A program made the translations under genes and the position numbers. From assembly GCA_001005265.1 (NCBI GenBank), contig CP011392.1, positions 1,423,902 through 1,487,901 on the forward strand: a DNA stretch of 64,000 nt, read 5' to 3'. The first letter of the stretch is position 1. Each line of letters starts with the position of its first letter. Source of the DNA: Dehalogenimonas sp. WBC-2 (GTDB lineage: Bacteria > Chloroflexota > Dehalococcoidia > Dehalococcoidales > Dehalococcoidaceae). A model generated the notes under the pieces. It was given only the letters and a program-made list of their open reading frames with translations, ran no database searches and was not told the origin of the DNA. Positions 27,781-36,912 of this stretch are shown here, in pieces.

Positions 27781-28377
27781 ATGAAAATCAGTAAAAACCT
27801 CATAGTGATTCTCTTCATCGGCCTTACCATTATTGGCGCCGGTTTCCTGTATATGATGTGGCAGGAAGAGCTTGACCGCGGTGATGAGCTTAATACCAAC
27901 CTGGACACCGCCCAATCACTGTTGCCGGTGGTCACCAACGGCATTACCGCCGCCCAGGCAGATTTGAATACTGCCCAAGCGCGGCTAGCCGCTGCCCAAG
28001 CGGCACTGGCTGAGTACATCGCCCGGTTCCCCAGCCCACCACCCCAGGCAGCCATCCAGTCCATTGACTACGGCACAAAGCTTTTCATCCTAGCCGCCAA
28101 TAATTCGCTCAACCTCTGGGAGTTCCATGCCGATAATGTCAGCAGCATTACCGTCGGTAGCATACGTTATCAGAGTACTGCTATGGATATTCTTGTCACC
28201 GGTGACATTGTCAATATCAATGATTTCATCGGCAACCTGGAAACCTCTGACCCGTACCTTACCGCGACTATAGATTCGGTCAGCATCCACTTTGAACATG
28301 ACTTTGACTCAGATCTTGGCGCCGTACCGCCGCCACAGGCCCGCATTATTATCAATATTCTGGCGTTGGAGGACTAA
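27781..28377 (+). CDS. PilO-like pilus alignment protein
   Basis: A 198-residue protein with an N-terminal membrane helix (residues 7-27), a coiled coil rich in Ala/Gln (residues 38-80) and a C-terminal alpha/beta domain (MDILVTGDIVNINDFIGNLETSDPYL), the bitopic PilO architecture. It would bridge the inner-membrane platform and the pilus. Its stop shares a base with the next start (TAATG). Identification rests on architecture and on the adjacent pilMN. Confidence 0.75.
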   Translation: MKISKNLIVILFIGLTIIGAGFLYMMWQEELDRGDELNTNLDTAQSLLPVVTNGITAAQADLNTAQARLAAAQAALAEYIARFPSPPPQAAIQSIDYGTKLFILAANNSLNLWEFHADNVSSITVGSIRYQSTAMDILVTGDIVNINDFIGNLETSDPYLTATIDSVSIHFEHDFDSDLGAVPPPQARIIINILALED

Positions 28378-29837
28378 TGGCTAAACAAGTTACCCTTTAC
28401 ATCGAAGATACTGAAATCAAGCTCCTGGTCACCAACGGCCAGGTAGTAGAGAAATGGGCTTCCATGATGCTGGATTCCGGCGTTGTTGCTGACGGCGTTA
28501 TCCAACAAGAAGAAACAGTAGCCGCCAGTTTGCGTTCCCTCATGGAGGCTCAGGGGCTAAGCGGTTCCACCGTGACCGCCTCCCTGTCCGGTTTGAACTC
28601 TATCTTTCGCCTGATCACTCTGCCGGAAGTGCCTAAGAACATTCTTGAAGATGCCATCCAGAGTGAGGCTGCCCGCGTTATCCCCGTTCCCATGGATCAG
28701 GTTTATCTTGCCCGCCAACTTTTAAGTTCTGCGGCGCATGAGAACCGCTACTTCCTGGTAGCTTATCCAAAGAATGCTACCGATTCTCTGGTGCGCACCA
28801 TCCAAAAGGCCGGCTTAAGTGTCAAAGTCATGGATGTCGCCCCTCTTTCACTTGTCAGGTGTGTCCATCTCAGCCGCGCTGTTGTTGTGAATACATGGCT
28901 GTCAAATATAGACATTGTTATTCTGGTTGACCGCGTGCCTGAAGTCATCCGCAGCTTCCCGTTACCCGCTGAAACTCTCACCGACGCTGAGAGGGTCACG
29001 ACAATCGCCGAAGAGATATCCCGCACTGTTACTTTTTACAACGCTTCGCACACCGATAATCCGCTGACCGCCGATATCCCCATCCTACTTTCCGGTGAAC
29101 TGGCGCGGGAGACTGAAGTCTGGCCAACCTTGAGCGGTAAGGACGGTCGCCCCGTTGAGCTGTTAACTTTCTGCACCACCGCACCCGAAGGCTTTGAAAT
29201 GAGCCAGTTCATGGTCAACCTGGGCATGACTGTCCGGAGTTCCGGTGATACCCAATTTGGTTCCATCATCAATTTGAACGCCCTACCCGCCCAGTATCTG
29301 CCAAAGGGCATCAGCCTGTTCAACATTCTGGCGCCGGTGGTCGGTATTGTTCTCATTGGGGCGTTGGTTTACGGCTGGTTCTATATCGACGATATTAAAC
29401 AGCAAAACGACACTATCCAGCCGCAGATAGATGCACTGCAGATGCAGGTCGCTCAGAGCCAGGCCCAACTGGCCGGTCTGCGCGACCAGACCGCAGCCTC
29501 CGATGCCGCCGTTAACCCGATCGAAAGCAAAGCCAACGCTCTGGAGACAGAATTGCAGAGTCTGCGTGAACAGCGGGAACGTGCCTCCGGTCACATCCGC
29601 AACGCTTGGCGGCAATTACCCCCATCAACCGCCATTACCCTGGACACAATCGATTGGGATGGTGCCACCCTTACCATCAGTGGCACTGCCACCGGGAGCG
29701 AAAGCAATGTTTTCGACTACGCCGCAGCCCTGCGGGGCACCCTGCGTTTTGGGAATGTAGTAGTGAGCGAAATCGTAAAGGAACTGACCGAAGATACCAA
29801 GGTCTATATTTACCATTTCACCCTGACACTGCTCTAA
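28377..29837 (+). CDS. PilM-PilN fusion protein
   Basis: A 486-residue protein. Residues 1-300 are an actin-like PilM domain (VTLYIEDTEIKLLV, ADGVIQQEE, the central VDRVPEVIRSF strand and the late ILLSGELA glycine turn). Then comes a linker with INLNALPAQYLP, which in PilM partners is the PilN segment INLLP that docks on PilM, a membrane helix (about 318-338), a coiled coil and the PilN ferredoxin-like domain. PilM and PilN are usually separate proteins held together by that peptide; here they are one chain, and PilO precedes rather than follows. Confidence 0.88.
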   Translation: MAKQVTLYIEDTEIKLLVTNGQVVEKWASMMLDSGVVADGVIQQEETVAASLRSLMEAQGLSGSTVTASLSGLNSIFRLITLPEVPKNILEDAIQSEAARVIPVPMDQVYLARQLLSSAAHENRYFLVAYPKNATDSLVRTIQKAGLSVKVMDVAPLSLVRCVHLSRAVVVNTWLSNIDIVILVDRVPEVIRSFPLPAETLTDAERVTTIAEEISRTVTFYNASHTDNPLTADIPILLSGELARETEVWPTLSGKDGRPVELLTFCTTAPEGFEMSQFMVNLGMTVRSSGDTQFGSIINLNALPAQYLPKGISLFNILAPVVGIVLIGALVYGWFYIDDIKQQNDTIQPQIDALQMQVAQSQAQLAGLRDQTAASDAAVNPIESKANALETELQSLREQRERASGHIRNAWRQLPPSTAITLDTIDWDGATLTISGTATGSESNVFDYAAALRGTLRFGNVVVSEIVKELTEDTKVYIYHFTLTLL

Positions 29838-30199
29838 GTTGCACGAGCATAAACATAATCAATATTTTCGCCTCATCGTGAGGCCTCTGACCGTAAAGGT
29901 TCCGACCGTCACCGGTGTGGACTCATCGCCGCTGGTGTGCGTCCGTGGCCAAGCGTGACTTGGCGTTCAAGTTCTGCAACGAGGTCAGATTAGGGCCAGG
30001 TGTGTGCTATCATATGTTCTCTAATAAATAAAAATTATTGAGAGATTATTTGATTTCCGAGACGGCCATTTCAAATGTGTAAAGTGAGGCTTACACTCTT
30101 TCTCTTCCCTAGTTGAACTAGTGTTACTTCACTGCCTATAGTAACTCATTTGTATCTATGCGTTTTTAGGTCTATAATAATATTGTACCTCGCATTTTG
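29838..30199 (+). other. Intergenic stretch between the two pilin cassettes
   Basis: No gene is seen. A short hairpin GCCTCA-TCG-TGAGGC at 29870-29884 may end the pilMN transcript, though without a strong T tract. The last 180 bases are AT-rich and hold TATAAT at 30173-30178, the probable promoter of the second pilin cassette. Confidence 0.5.
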
Positions 30200-30688
30200 A
30201 TGACCATCTCAACACAATCGGTTTCCCTACGAAAAAACGGCTTCAGTCTGGTCGAAGTTCTGATCGCCATGTTGATTGTTGCCGTAGTAGGCACCGCTTT
30301 TATGCTGGCCCTGGCCGCTTCATCCAAGGCGGTCATCCTTGCTGGCGTCCGGACCACCTCGGAAAGTCTGGCTCACAGCCAGCTTGAATCGGTCAAGGCG
30401 GCGGCTTATAGCTACTACAACGGCCCCGACCCGGCTGGATATCCGGTCATCGACCCGGCGGACTATGGTGTGGACGATCCGCTCCGTTACAATGTCACTT
30501 TAGCAGTCGCTCCGCTGAACGCCGATGGCACTCCGGTCAGCAATACCGGCGGCCAGTGGGACGCTGACCTAGGCCTGCAATTGATAGTGATCACCATATA
30601 TCATGATGACAATGGCGATAATGAGTTTACTCCAGATGAACAGGTTCTTTCCCTGGATAATTATAAGTCAGCCAGGGAGGCGGTCTGA
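30200..30688 (+). CDS. Prepilin-like protein (PulI/PilV type), cassette 2
   Basis: About 162 residues with RKNGFSLVEVLIAMLIVAVVG as prepilin signal and helix, followed by a beta-rich domain with acidic loops (YHDDNGDNEFTPDE, a possible calcium loop as in major pseudopilins). ATG 30200 is used; TTG 30197 is in frame. It is the counterpart of the gene at 23793. Confidence 0.87.
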   Translation: MTISTQSVSLRKNGFSLVEVLIAMLIVAVVGTAFMLALAASSKAVILAGVRTTSESLAHSQLESVKAAAYSYYNGPDPAGYPVIDPADYGVDDPLRYNVTLAVAPLNADGTPVSNTGGQWDADLGLQLIVITIYHDDNGDNEFTPDEQVLSLDNYKSAREAV

Positions 30689-31215
30689 TGCGCGCTTTTG
30701 CGCCCCGGTCTGAAGGTAAGGGCGGCTTTACTCTGGTGGAGATACTGGTTGCCCTGGCCATCCTGGGACTACTGGCTGGTGCCGTTACCACCGCCATCTA
30801 CCAGATTTTCAGCGTCAATACCCAGTCTAATAATGCCATGCTGGTCATCCGGCAGGTCCAGGATCTGGGTCAGTGGCTGAACCGTGATATACAAACGGCC
30901 CAGAAAATAACCCCCGGCGCAAACGATGGTCTTCCGCTGGTGCTGGAATGGGACTACCGTGGTTTCAGCGACGGCGTCTATACCGGTGAAAAACACCGTA
31001 TCACCTACACCTACGATGCTGATACGGGCATCATCACCCGTGAGGACGTGGTTTATGATGCCGATAACAATATCGGAACACCGCAGGTTATCGTAGCCGC
31101 CAGGTACATCAATGCCGTCTCTTTCGAAGGCAGTATCCTGGAGGTTACCGCCGCCATTGGCAATCAATCAGAGACCCGAACCTATGAAATAACGGTTAGA
31201 GTAACACAAGGATAA
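30688..31215 (+). CDS. Prepilin-like protein (PulJ type), cassette 2
   Basis: A 175-residue protein: GKGGFTLVEILVALAILGLL leader and helix, then IRQVQDLGQWLNRDIQTAQ long helix and beta-rich domain closing with SETRTYEI, a motif it shares with the cassette 1 paralog. It overlaps the previous gene by one base (TGATG). Confidence 0.87.
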   Translation: MRAFAPRSEGKGGFTLVEILVALAILGLLAGAVTTAIYQIFSVNTQSNNAMLVIRQVQDLGQWLNRDIQTAQKITPGANDGLPLVLEWDYRGFSDGVYTGEKHRITYTYDADTGIITREDVVYDADNNIGTPQVIVAARYINAVSFEGSILEVTAAIGNQSETRTYEITVRVTQG

Positions 31216-31217
31216 CT

Positions 31218-32780
31218 ATGGACGTATTACACGTTACCCGTATGAAACGGGAAAGAGGCGCTTCCCTCCTCCTGGCGCTGGTCATGCTGGCCGTCGGTGC
31301 CCTGATTCTCGTCCCGCTCCTCTCTTTCATGGCCTCCGGTCTGAAGATTACCGGTCAGGTGGAAAATAATGTCGCCAATACCTATGCGGCGGATGCGGGT
31401 ATTGAGAGAGGTATCTTCTACCTGACCAGCGTCGAACGTCCGACTTTCGATGACGGTGGCACCCCGCAGATCCCCCTGTCACCGATCACCCAGGATGACG
31501 GCACAGTCGTTAACGTTATCCTCAATGCCGTCGCCGGTCAGACCGGTGTTTATAAGCTTACATCAACTTCGACCTCACCCGCCGGCATCATCCGGACCAT
31601 TGTCGCCTTCGTTGAGCTTGCCGGAACCGGCGGCGTTTTTGATAATGCTATCATCTCTCTGGACGGCGACGTCTATATGAGCGGTTCCGCTAAAGTCATC
31701 GGTGACATTTATTGCGGCGGCAGCCTGGTCATGGATGGCTCTTCGATCATCAACGGCAATGCATACTCGGATGATGCCATTAACCTTGCATGGTCTGTTA
31801 CCATTTCCGGTGACGCCTTCACCCCGGAAGAGATTGTAAGCCCGAATCCGAATCCGGCGATAGGCGGATTGTACCCAGGTGCACCAACCCAGGAGCCAGC
31901 GACCCTTACTGACGACGAGATTGACGGCATTGTCGCTGATACTCTCGCAGAAACCAATTTTACACATATATCTGCCGGTCCGGCGACTGACACCAATCTG
32001 ACTTTCAGTTATTACCCGGCACCATCATCAACCTACACTTCCGCCATCCACGCTACCGGTAATATGAACATCAGTACTGGCACCAGCATTACCTTTAAGC
32101 AAGCAGTATTCATTGACGGCGATTTGACCATAAACAGTTCCAACTGCACTTTTATCTTTGAGGGACCTGTAGTCGTCGGCGGCAAGGTTAATCTGCAAAA
32201 CGGCAACGCCGTCTTTAAGAGTTCTCTGTGGGTCGGCAATGACCTGGTGCGCGGCGGCAGCGCCACCGCTTCTTTTGAAAGCGCGGTGCGCATCGGCCGC
32301 GACCTCAATCTTGGTTCCGGCGGCGGCGTCACTTTCGGAGGCACTATTTACGTTGGCCGGGATTTCCTGTGCAGCGGTGCCAGTTCAATCTACATCAGCG
32401 ACGACATCTATGTCGGCCGCAATTTGACCCTCAGCGGTAGTTCGTATATCGTCGGCGGGCAGACCGTCGTAGTGCTGGGCGATGTTGACCTCAGCGGTGC
32501 CACCAAGATCACCGATGCCGGCCAACTGCCGTTCATCCTGGCACCCAACGGTGACTTCGATATCTCCGGCAGCGGCTATGCCTCAGCCGTGGTCTATGCC
32601 CCCGAAGCCGATGTATCCATCTCCGGTGCCGCTAAACTCTACGGTGCGGTCATCAGCAACAGCATTACTTTAACCGGCAGCGCCTCGGTGGAATACGCCG
32701 CCGGACTTGACGGCCGTGATGACCTACCCGGCAGTAGCGGCGGCGGAGCGGTCAGCATCCTCACCTGGGATATTCGGTAA
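31218..32780 (+). CDS. PilX-like protein with bactofilin-like beta-repeat C-terminus, cassette 2
   Basis: A 520-residue protein. The N-terminus (RERGASLLLALVMLAVGALILVPLLSF) and the NTYAADAGIERGIFYL segment are those of PilX/GspK-like minor pilins, equal to the cassette 1 protein's YYSADAGIVDAQW. Residues about 150-500 consist of short repeats of the form G-D-(V/L)-x-(M/L)-S-G-S-A and (V/I)-G-R-(D/N)-L, as in bactofilin-type polymer-forming beta-helices. A secreted, possibly polymerising pilus-associated protein is inferred. Confidence 0.82.
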   Translation: MDVLHVTRMKRERGASLLLALVMLAVGALILVPLLSFMASGLKITGQVENNVANTYAADAGIERGIFYLTSVERPTFDDGGTPQIPLSPITQDDGTVVNVILNAVAGQTGVYKLTSTSTSPAGIIRTIVAFVELAGTGGVFDNAIISLDGDVYMSGSAKVIGDIYCGGSLVMDGSSIINGNAYSDDAINLAWSVTISGDAFTPEEIVSPNPNPAIGGLYPGAPTQEPATLTDDEIDGIVADTLAETNFTHISAGPATDTNLTFSYYPAPSSTYTSAIHATGNMNISTGTSITFKQAVFIDGDLTINSSNCTFIFEGPVVVGGKVNLQNGNAVFKSSLWVGNDLVRGGSATASFESAVRIGRDLNLGSGGGVTFGGTIYVGRDFLCSGASSIYISDDIYVGRNLTLSGSSYIVGGQTVVVLGDVDLSGATKITDAGQLPFILAPNGDFDISGSGYASAVVYAPEADVSISGAAKLYGAVISNSITLTGSASVEYAAGLDGRDDLPGSSGGGAVSILTWDIR

Positions 32781-32812
32781 GGCTCCTATCCCTTTGTCGG
32801 CAGACCATCCGG

Positions 32813-32842
32813 TTGTACCACCATGCCCCTTCCGCTTATAAT
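32813..32842 (+). promoter_or_regulatory. Promoter of the CoaE-like kinase gene, leaderless
   Basis: TTGTAC at 32813-32818, 18-bp spacer, TATAAT at 32837-32842, then six bases and ATG 32849 with no ribosome site. Confidence 0.65.
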
Positions 32843-32848
32843 GGCTTA

Positions 32849-33406
32849 ATGAAATCTCCTACCATCATCGCCATGGTCGGCATGGCCGGCGCCGGTAAAA
32901 CTGAGCTTTCCCGGCTTTTTGAACAGGGCGGCTACTCCCGTATCCGCTTCGGCGATATTACCGATGATGAGGTCAGGCGCCGCGGCCTGCCGCTCAATGA
33001 AGCCAACGAACGCACCGTCAGGGAAGCCTTGCGGCAGGAATTAGGCATGGCGGCCTACGCTAAACTAAATCAGCCGCGTATTGATGAAGCTCTCAAAAAA
33101 GGCCCGGTAGTCATTGACGGTCTTTACTCATGGGAAGAATATCTCTTCCTCAAGGACCACTACCAGGACCAATTGGCAGTGACCGCCGTATGGTCATCAC
33201 CCAGTATCCGCACTCACAGGTTGGCCACCAGAGGCGTCCGGCCGCTGACCCGTGAAGAAACATTCTCCCGAGACCGCGCCGAAGTGGAGAATGTCAGCAA
33301 AGCCGGCCCCATTGCCGTGGCAGATTACATGCTCATCAACGAGGGCACTTTTGATGAACTTAAACGGCAGGCCTGGGAACTCTTAGATGAACTCAAGAAC
33401 GAATGA
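32849..33406 (+). CDS. P-loop kinase, dephospho-CoA-kinase/adenylate-kinase-like
   Basis: About 185 residues. The P-loop is MVGMAGAGKTELS; FGDIT and a lid region with TRGVRPLTREETFSRD follow, with VVIDGLYSWEEY as second motif. This is the layout of the archaeal/Dehalococcoidia NMP kinase-like AAA_18 group distantly related to CoaE; the substrate is not established. The four-base overlap (ATGA) with the dCMP deaminase gene suggests a nucleotide substrate. ATG 32849 is chosen on promoter position; an upstream in-frame ATG at 32813 would lie inside the -35. Confidence 0.8.
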   Translation: MKSPTIIAMVGMAGAGKTELSRLFEQGGYSRIRFGDITDDEVRRRGLPLNEANERTVREALRQELGMAAYAKLNQPRIDEALKKGPVVIDGLYSWEEYLFLKDHYQDQLAVTAVWSSPSIRTHRLATRGVRPLTREETFSRDRAEVENVSKAGPIAVADYMLINEGTFDELKRQAWELLDELKNE

Positions 33407-33879
33407 AGCAGCGTCCTGATACTGACGATTATTTTTTAAAGATCGCCGCTGTTGTCGCTGAGCGCTCAACCTGCAGGCGGCGTCATGTCGGTGCCGTAGC
33501 CGTCAAACAAAAACACATTTTAACCACCGGCTACAACGGCGCTCCGGCTGGCATGCCGGATTGTCTGGAACTCGGCTGCCTGCGCGATGAGAACAACATC
33601 CCCTCCGGCACCCGCCATGAGATCTGCCGTGCCGTCCACGCTGAACAGAATGTCATCATCCAGGCGGCACAGCATGGGGTCAACCTGGAAGGGGCTACCG
33701 TCTACTGTACCCACACACCCTGCGTACTGTGCGCCAAAATGCTGGCCAACGCTCGCATTAAACGGTATGTCAGTTTCGGTCATTATGCCGACGAAGCTTT
33801 CCTCGAACTATTCAACAAGACCGGTATTGAAGTAGACATCCGCCCCAGACCTCCGGCCATTATCGAATTCATGGAATAA
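33403..33879 (+). CDS. dCMP deaminase (ComEB-like)
   Basis: A 158-residue zinc deaminase converting dCMP to dUMP for thymidylate synthesis. The zinc site is visible: CRAVHAEQN gives the His and catalytic Glu, and TPCVLCAKML gives the two Cys; SRRHVG-type RRRHVGAVAV precedes them. Length equals the family norm. Coupled to the kinase gene upstream by a four-base overlap. Confidence 0.93.
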   Translation: MKQRPDTDDYFLKIAAVVAERSTCRRRHVGAVAVKQKHILTTGYNGAPAGMPDCLELGCLRDENNIPSGTRHEICRAVHAEQNVIIQAAQHGVNLEGATVYCTHTPCVLCAKMLANARIKRYVSFGHYADEAFLELFNKTGIEVDIRPRPPAIIEFME

Positions 33880-34027
33880 CCCCTCCCCGGGTTTACTCCT
33901 TCTTTGGATTATTGTCCATCCCCCCCGTTTGTGTTCATTTTCCAAGTTTCTATTTCCCGTTAGGACAATATAAAAAAGTATTTAGTACTAGCCGCAAACT
34001 TTTTTTAAAATATTTTTTAAAAAAGTG

Positions 34028-34080
34028 TTGACAATGGCGTCTCCCACCCATAGAATGGGTAAACGTGGTAAGTTGTGGGA
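34028..34080 (+). promoter_or_regulatory. mraZ promoter with MraZ-box operator
   Basis: TTGACA (34028-34033), 17-bp spacer, TAGAAT (34051-34056). Overlapping the -10 and start point are three boxes in a fixed 10-bp period: TGGGT at 34056, TGGTA at 34066 and TGGGA at 34076, each separated by five bases. MraZ is known to bind direct TGGGN repeats with five-base spacers, so this is very probably its autoregulatory site. Confidence 0.8.
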
Positions 34081-34101
34081 GATAACGGAGTCACAGGCGG
34101 A

Positions 34102-34530
34102 ATGTTCTTTTTCGGTGAATTTAACTACAAGTTGGATGAAAAGGGCCGTATCCCGGTTCCGCCACGCTTCCGTATCCCGCTGAAAGACGGTTTTTTCCTA
34201 ACACCGGGGCCGGATAATTGCATCAACGCCTATTCTATCAGGGAATGGCAGACCTTGTCTGAAAAAATAAACTCTGCGGTAAGCAGCCCCAGTAAACTGC
34301 GCAAACTCAAACGAGCTGTCTTCGGCCAGGCTTTCCCTGCCGCCATAGACGGCCAGGGGCGTGTCTCTCTGCCTGAATCACTGCGGCTTCACGCCGGGAT
34401 CGCCGCTGAAGCAGTGGTGGTAGGCGTCTCTGACCACCTTGAGATATGGGCTAAAGAAACCTGGGATATTGAAAAGGCTGATGATCAGGAGCAAGCCTGG
34501 CAAATACTAGAAGGCCTGGAGAACCGTTAG
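34102..34530 (+). CDS. mraZ: Transcriptional regulator MraZ
   Basis: About 142 residues with two SpoVT/AbrB-like halves: [23 protein letters not shown] and the second half [16 protein letters not shown]. It is the dcw-cluster regulator. ATG 34102 is preferred over the in-frame GTG 34075 because that GTG lies inside the third MraZ box and family proteins begin with MFxGEF; GGAG sits eleven bases upstream. First gene of mraZ-rsmH-ftsA-ftsZ. Confidence 0.94.
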   Translation: MFFFGEFNYKLDEKGRIPVPPRFRIPLKDGFFLTPGPDNCINAYSIREWQTLSEKINSAVSSPSKLRKLKRAVFGQAFPAAIDGQGRVSLPESLRLHAGIAAEAVVVGVSDHLEIWAKETWDIEKADDQEQAWQILEGLENR

Positions 34531-34534
34531 TTCT

Positions 34535-35599
34535 ATGACCACTACCCACATACCGGTAATGCTAGAGGAAACGCTGCAGGCTTTGGCAGTGGGGCCGGGT
34601 GGACGCTATATTGACGGCACTACCGGCGCTGGCGGTCATGCCCGCGCCATACTTGAAATGAGCGCCCCGGGTGGCCAGTTACTGGGCATCGACGCCGACC
34701 CGGCCAGTCTTGAGACGGCACAGCAGAATCTGGCCGGTTTTGAAGGATCATATCTGCTGGTTAACGATAATTTCAGTAATATCGAATCAATTTGCCGGGC
34801 TAATGATTTTTTCCCGGTGCACGGTATCATCCTGGACTTGGGATTGGCTTCCATGCAGCTTACGGCCACCGGCCGCGGCTTTTCATTCCAGCACGATACT
34901 CCGCTGGATATGCGGTTCTCGCCGGATCAGAAAGTAACGGCGGCTGAAATCGTCAATACCTACTCAGAATCTGAGATCGCCAATATCCTTTATAGATACG
35001 GAGAGGAAAAACGCAGTCGCGCCATCGCCCGGCGTATTGTCGAATCCCGCCCCATCAGAACAACCACTGAACTGGCCAGTCTGGTAGCCAAAATCGTAGG
35101 CCATGGCGAGGACATCCATCCGGCAACACGCACTTTCCAGGCACTCCGCATCGCCGTCAACGAGGAACTCACCCGGCTGGAAAGCGCTTTAGATCAATCA
35201 GTGCGCTTGTTGGGCTTTGGTGGACGGCTGGTAGTCATAAGCTATCATTCACTGGAAGACCGTATTGTCAAACAGTTTTTTCAGCAGGATTCCCGTGATT
35301 GCGTTTGCCCGTCTGATCTCCCGGAATGCCGCTGCGGCCATGTCGCCCGTTTGCGCATCTTGAATAAAAAGGTGATTACTCCTTCTGATGAGGAATTAAG
35401 GATAAATCCCCGCAGCCGCAGCGCCAAATTGCGAGCAGCCGAGCGCATCCTCAGTCGAGAGGAAGATGAGGTATCGCTCGAAGACCATTTTTTTCTAACA
35501 GCTAATAACCGGTCATTGGTTAGGAATTGCCTTGAGGCGGGCAGCCCTACCCCTGTAGCTCCCGGTGTGACCCCCTTGCCAAGGAGGGCTGCGATGTGA
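34535..35599 (+). CDS. rsmH: 16S rRNA m4C1402 methyltransferase
   Basis: A 354-residue SAM-dependent enzyme. [13 protein letters not shown] at the start, [12 protein letters not shown] (SAM loop), [23 protein letters not shown] and [16 protein letters not shown] are all family hallmarks. It modifies the ribosomal P site. It starts four bases after mraZ. The C-terminal 35 residues are a loosely conserved tail. Confidence 0.95.
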   Translation: MTTTHIPVMLEETLQALAVGPGGRYIDGTTGAGGHARAILEMSAPGGQLLGIDADPASLETAQQNLAGFEGSYLLVNDNFSNIESICRANDFFPVHGIILDLGLASMQLTATGRGFSFQHDTPLDMRFSPDQKVTAAEIVNTYSESEIANILYRYGEEKRSRAIARRIVESRPIRTTTELASLVAKIVGHGEDIHPATRTFQALRIAVNEELTRLESALDQSVRLLGFGGRLVVISYHSLEDRIVKQFFQQDSRDCVCPSDLPECRCGHVARLRILNKKVITPSDEELRINPRSRSAKLRAAERILSREEDEVSLEDHFFLTANNRSLVRNCLEAGSPTPVAPGVTPLPRRAAM

Positions 35600-35658
35600 A
35601 GGTGGCAACAAAACACGGTTTAGCATAAAACATCAGGTTACTAATAAGGAGGAGGAGA

Positions 35659-36864
35659 ATGAAACGCAGGATTGTAACGGCGATAGATGTCGGTACTACC
35701 AAGATTTGTACCGCTATCGCTGAGATTACCGAAAATGGCAGCGCTCAGGTTATCGGCGTCGGCATCAGCCCATCTCACGGGTTGCACAAGGGGTTGGTGG
35801 TCAACATCAATGATGCCGCACAGTCAATCAAAGAATCCATTAGAAAGGCCGAACAGGCTGCCAACCACAAAGTGGAGAGCGCCTATGTCGGCGTAACCGG
35901 GCGGCATGTCAGTTCGGTTAACAACAAAGGCGTAGTGGCCATCACCCGGAATGACCGTCTGGTGCGCCCCGATGACCTTAAACGGGTGCTTTCAAGCGCT
36001 CAAAGCATCAAAGTTCCCAATGACCGCAAGTTATTACACGTCATCCCCCGCAACTACGCCGTGGATGGGCAGGTAGGCGTCCGCAACCCGGTCGGCATGC
36101 ACGGCTTCCGCTTAGACGTGGAAACTCACGTCATCACCGCCGCCGCTGCCTCAGTGCAGAACCTTATCAAGTGCATCCGCAGCCTGGGCGTGGAGATTGA
36201 TGATCTGGTATTGGAGCCATTGGCTTCAAGCGAAGCCGTCCTTACTGAAGATGAAAAACAGGTCGGTGTAGTTCTGGCCGACATCGGCGGCGGCACCACC
36301 GACATCTGCGTGTTCAAAGACGGTGCTATCTGGCACACCGCCATTCTGCCGGTCGCCGGCTACCAGCTCACCCGTGACGTAGCCATTGGCCTCGGCCTGC
36401 CATTCGACGTGGCTGAGGAAATGAAGAAGCGCTACGGCTCGGTCATGCCGGTTTATGAAAGCCGCATGGAAGCCAACCCCATTTCTGAAGACGGACACGG
36501 TATCAGCTATCAGGACCTGTGCGACATTTTGCGCGCCCGCATCGAGGAAATTATGAGGCTGGTACTCCTGGAACTGCCGCGCTCGGACTATGAAAGTGTC
36601 GTACCGGCCGGTATCGTCTTCACCGGTGGCTCATCCAATATCGCTGGCTTGGAAACACTGGGCCGCGATATCACCCAGTTACCGGTTCGGGTCGGTATGC
36701 CCCTGAACGTTTACGGCATCACCGATGCCCTGCGTGACCCGGCTTATGCTACCGGCGTAGGCCTGCTGCTGTGGGGAGCTAAAAACCAGCCCCGTTCCAA
36801 GTGGGGCAACCTGGGTTTCTTCTCCCGTGTTAAAGGGCTTCTTTCCAAGTTCTTAGGCACTTAG
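35659..36864 (+). CDS. ftsA: Cell division protein FtsA
   Basis: A 401-residue actin-fold protein that tethers FtsZ to the membrane. AIDVGTTKI, the 1C subdomain with GISPSHGLHKGLVVNI, ADIGGGTTDICVF and FTGGSSNIAGL phosphate loops are visible, and the C-terminus FFSRVKGLLSKFL is the amphipathic membrane-targeting helix. AGGAGGAGGAG just before the ATG is an exceptionally strong ribosome site. Confidence 0.95.
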   Translation: MKRRIVTAIDVGTTKICTAIAEITENGSAQVIGVGISPSHGLHKGLVVNINDAAQSIKESIRKAEQAANHKVESAYVGVTGRHVSSVNNKGVVAITRNDRLVRPDDLKRVLSSAQSIKVPNDRKLLHVIPRNYAVDGQVGVRNPVGMHGFRLDVETHVITAAAASVQNLIKCIRSLGVEIDDLVLEPLASSEAVLTEDEKQVGVVLADIGGGTTDICVFKDGAIWHTAILPVAGYQLTRDVAIGLGLPFDVAEEMKKRYGSVMPVYESRMEANPISEDGHGISYQDLCDILRARIEEIMRLVLLELPRSDYESVVPAGIVFTGGSSNIAGLETLGRDITQLPVRVGMPLNVYGITDALRDPAYATGVGLLLWGAKNQPRSKWGNLGFFSRVKGLLSKFLGT

Positions 36865-36912
36865 ATCAGAAAATATAGATAACATCAAAAAATAATTGAG
36901 GAGAAAAAGAAT

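Noticed and set aside
34075-34101. GTG 34075 as the mraZ start
   Set aside because: It falls in the third MraZ box and would add nine residues absent from the family; ATG 34102 fits better.
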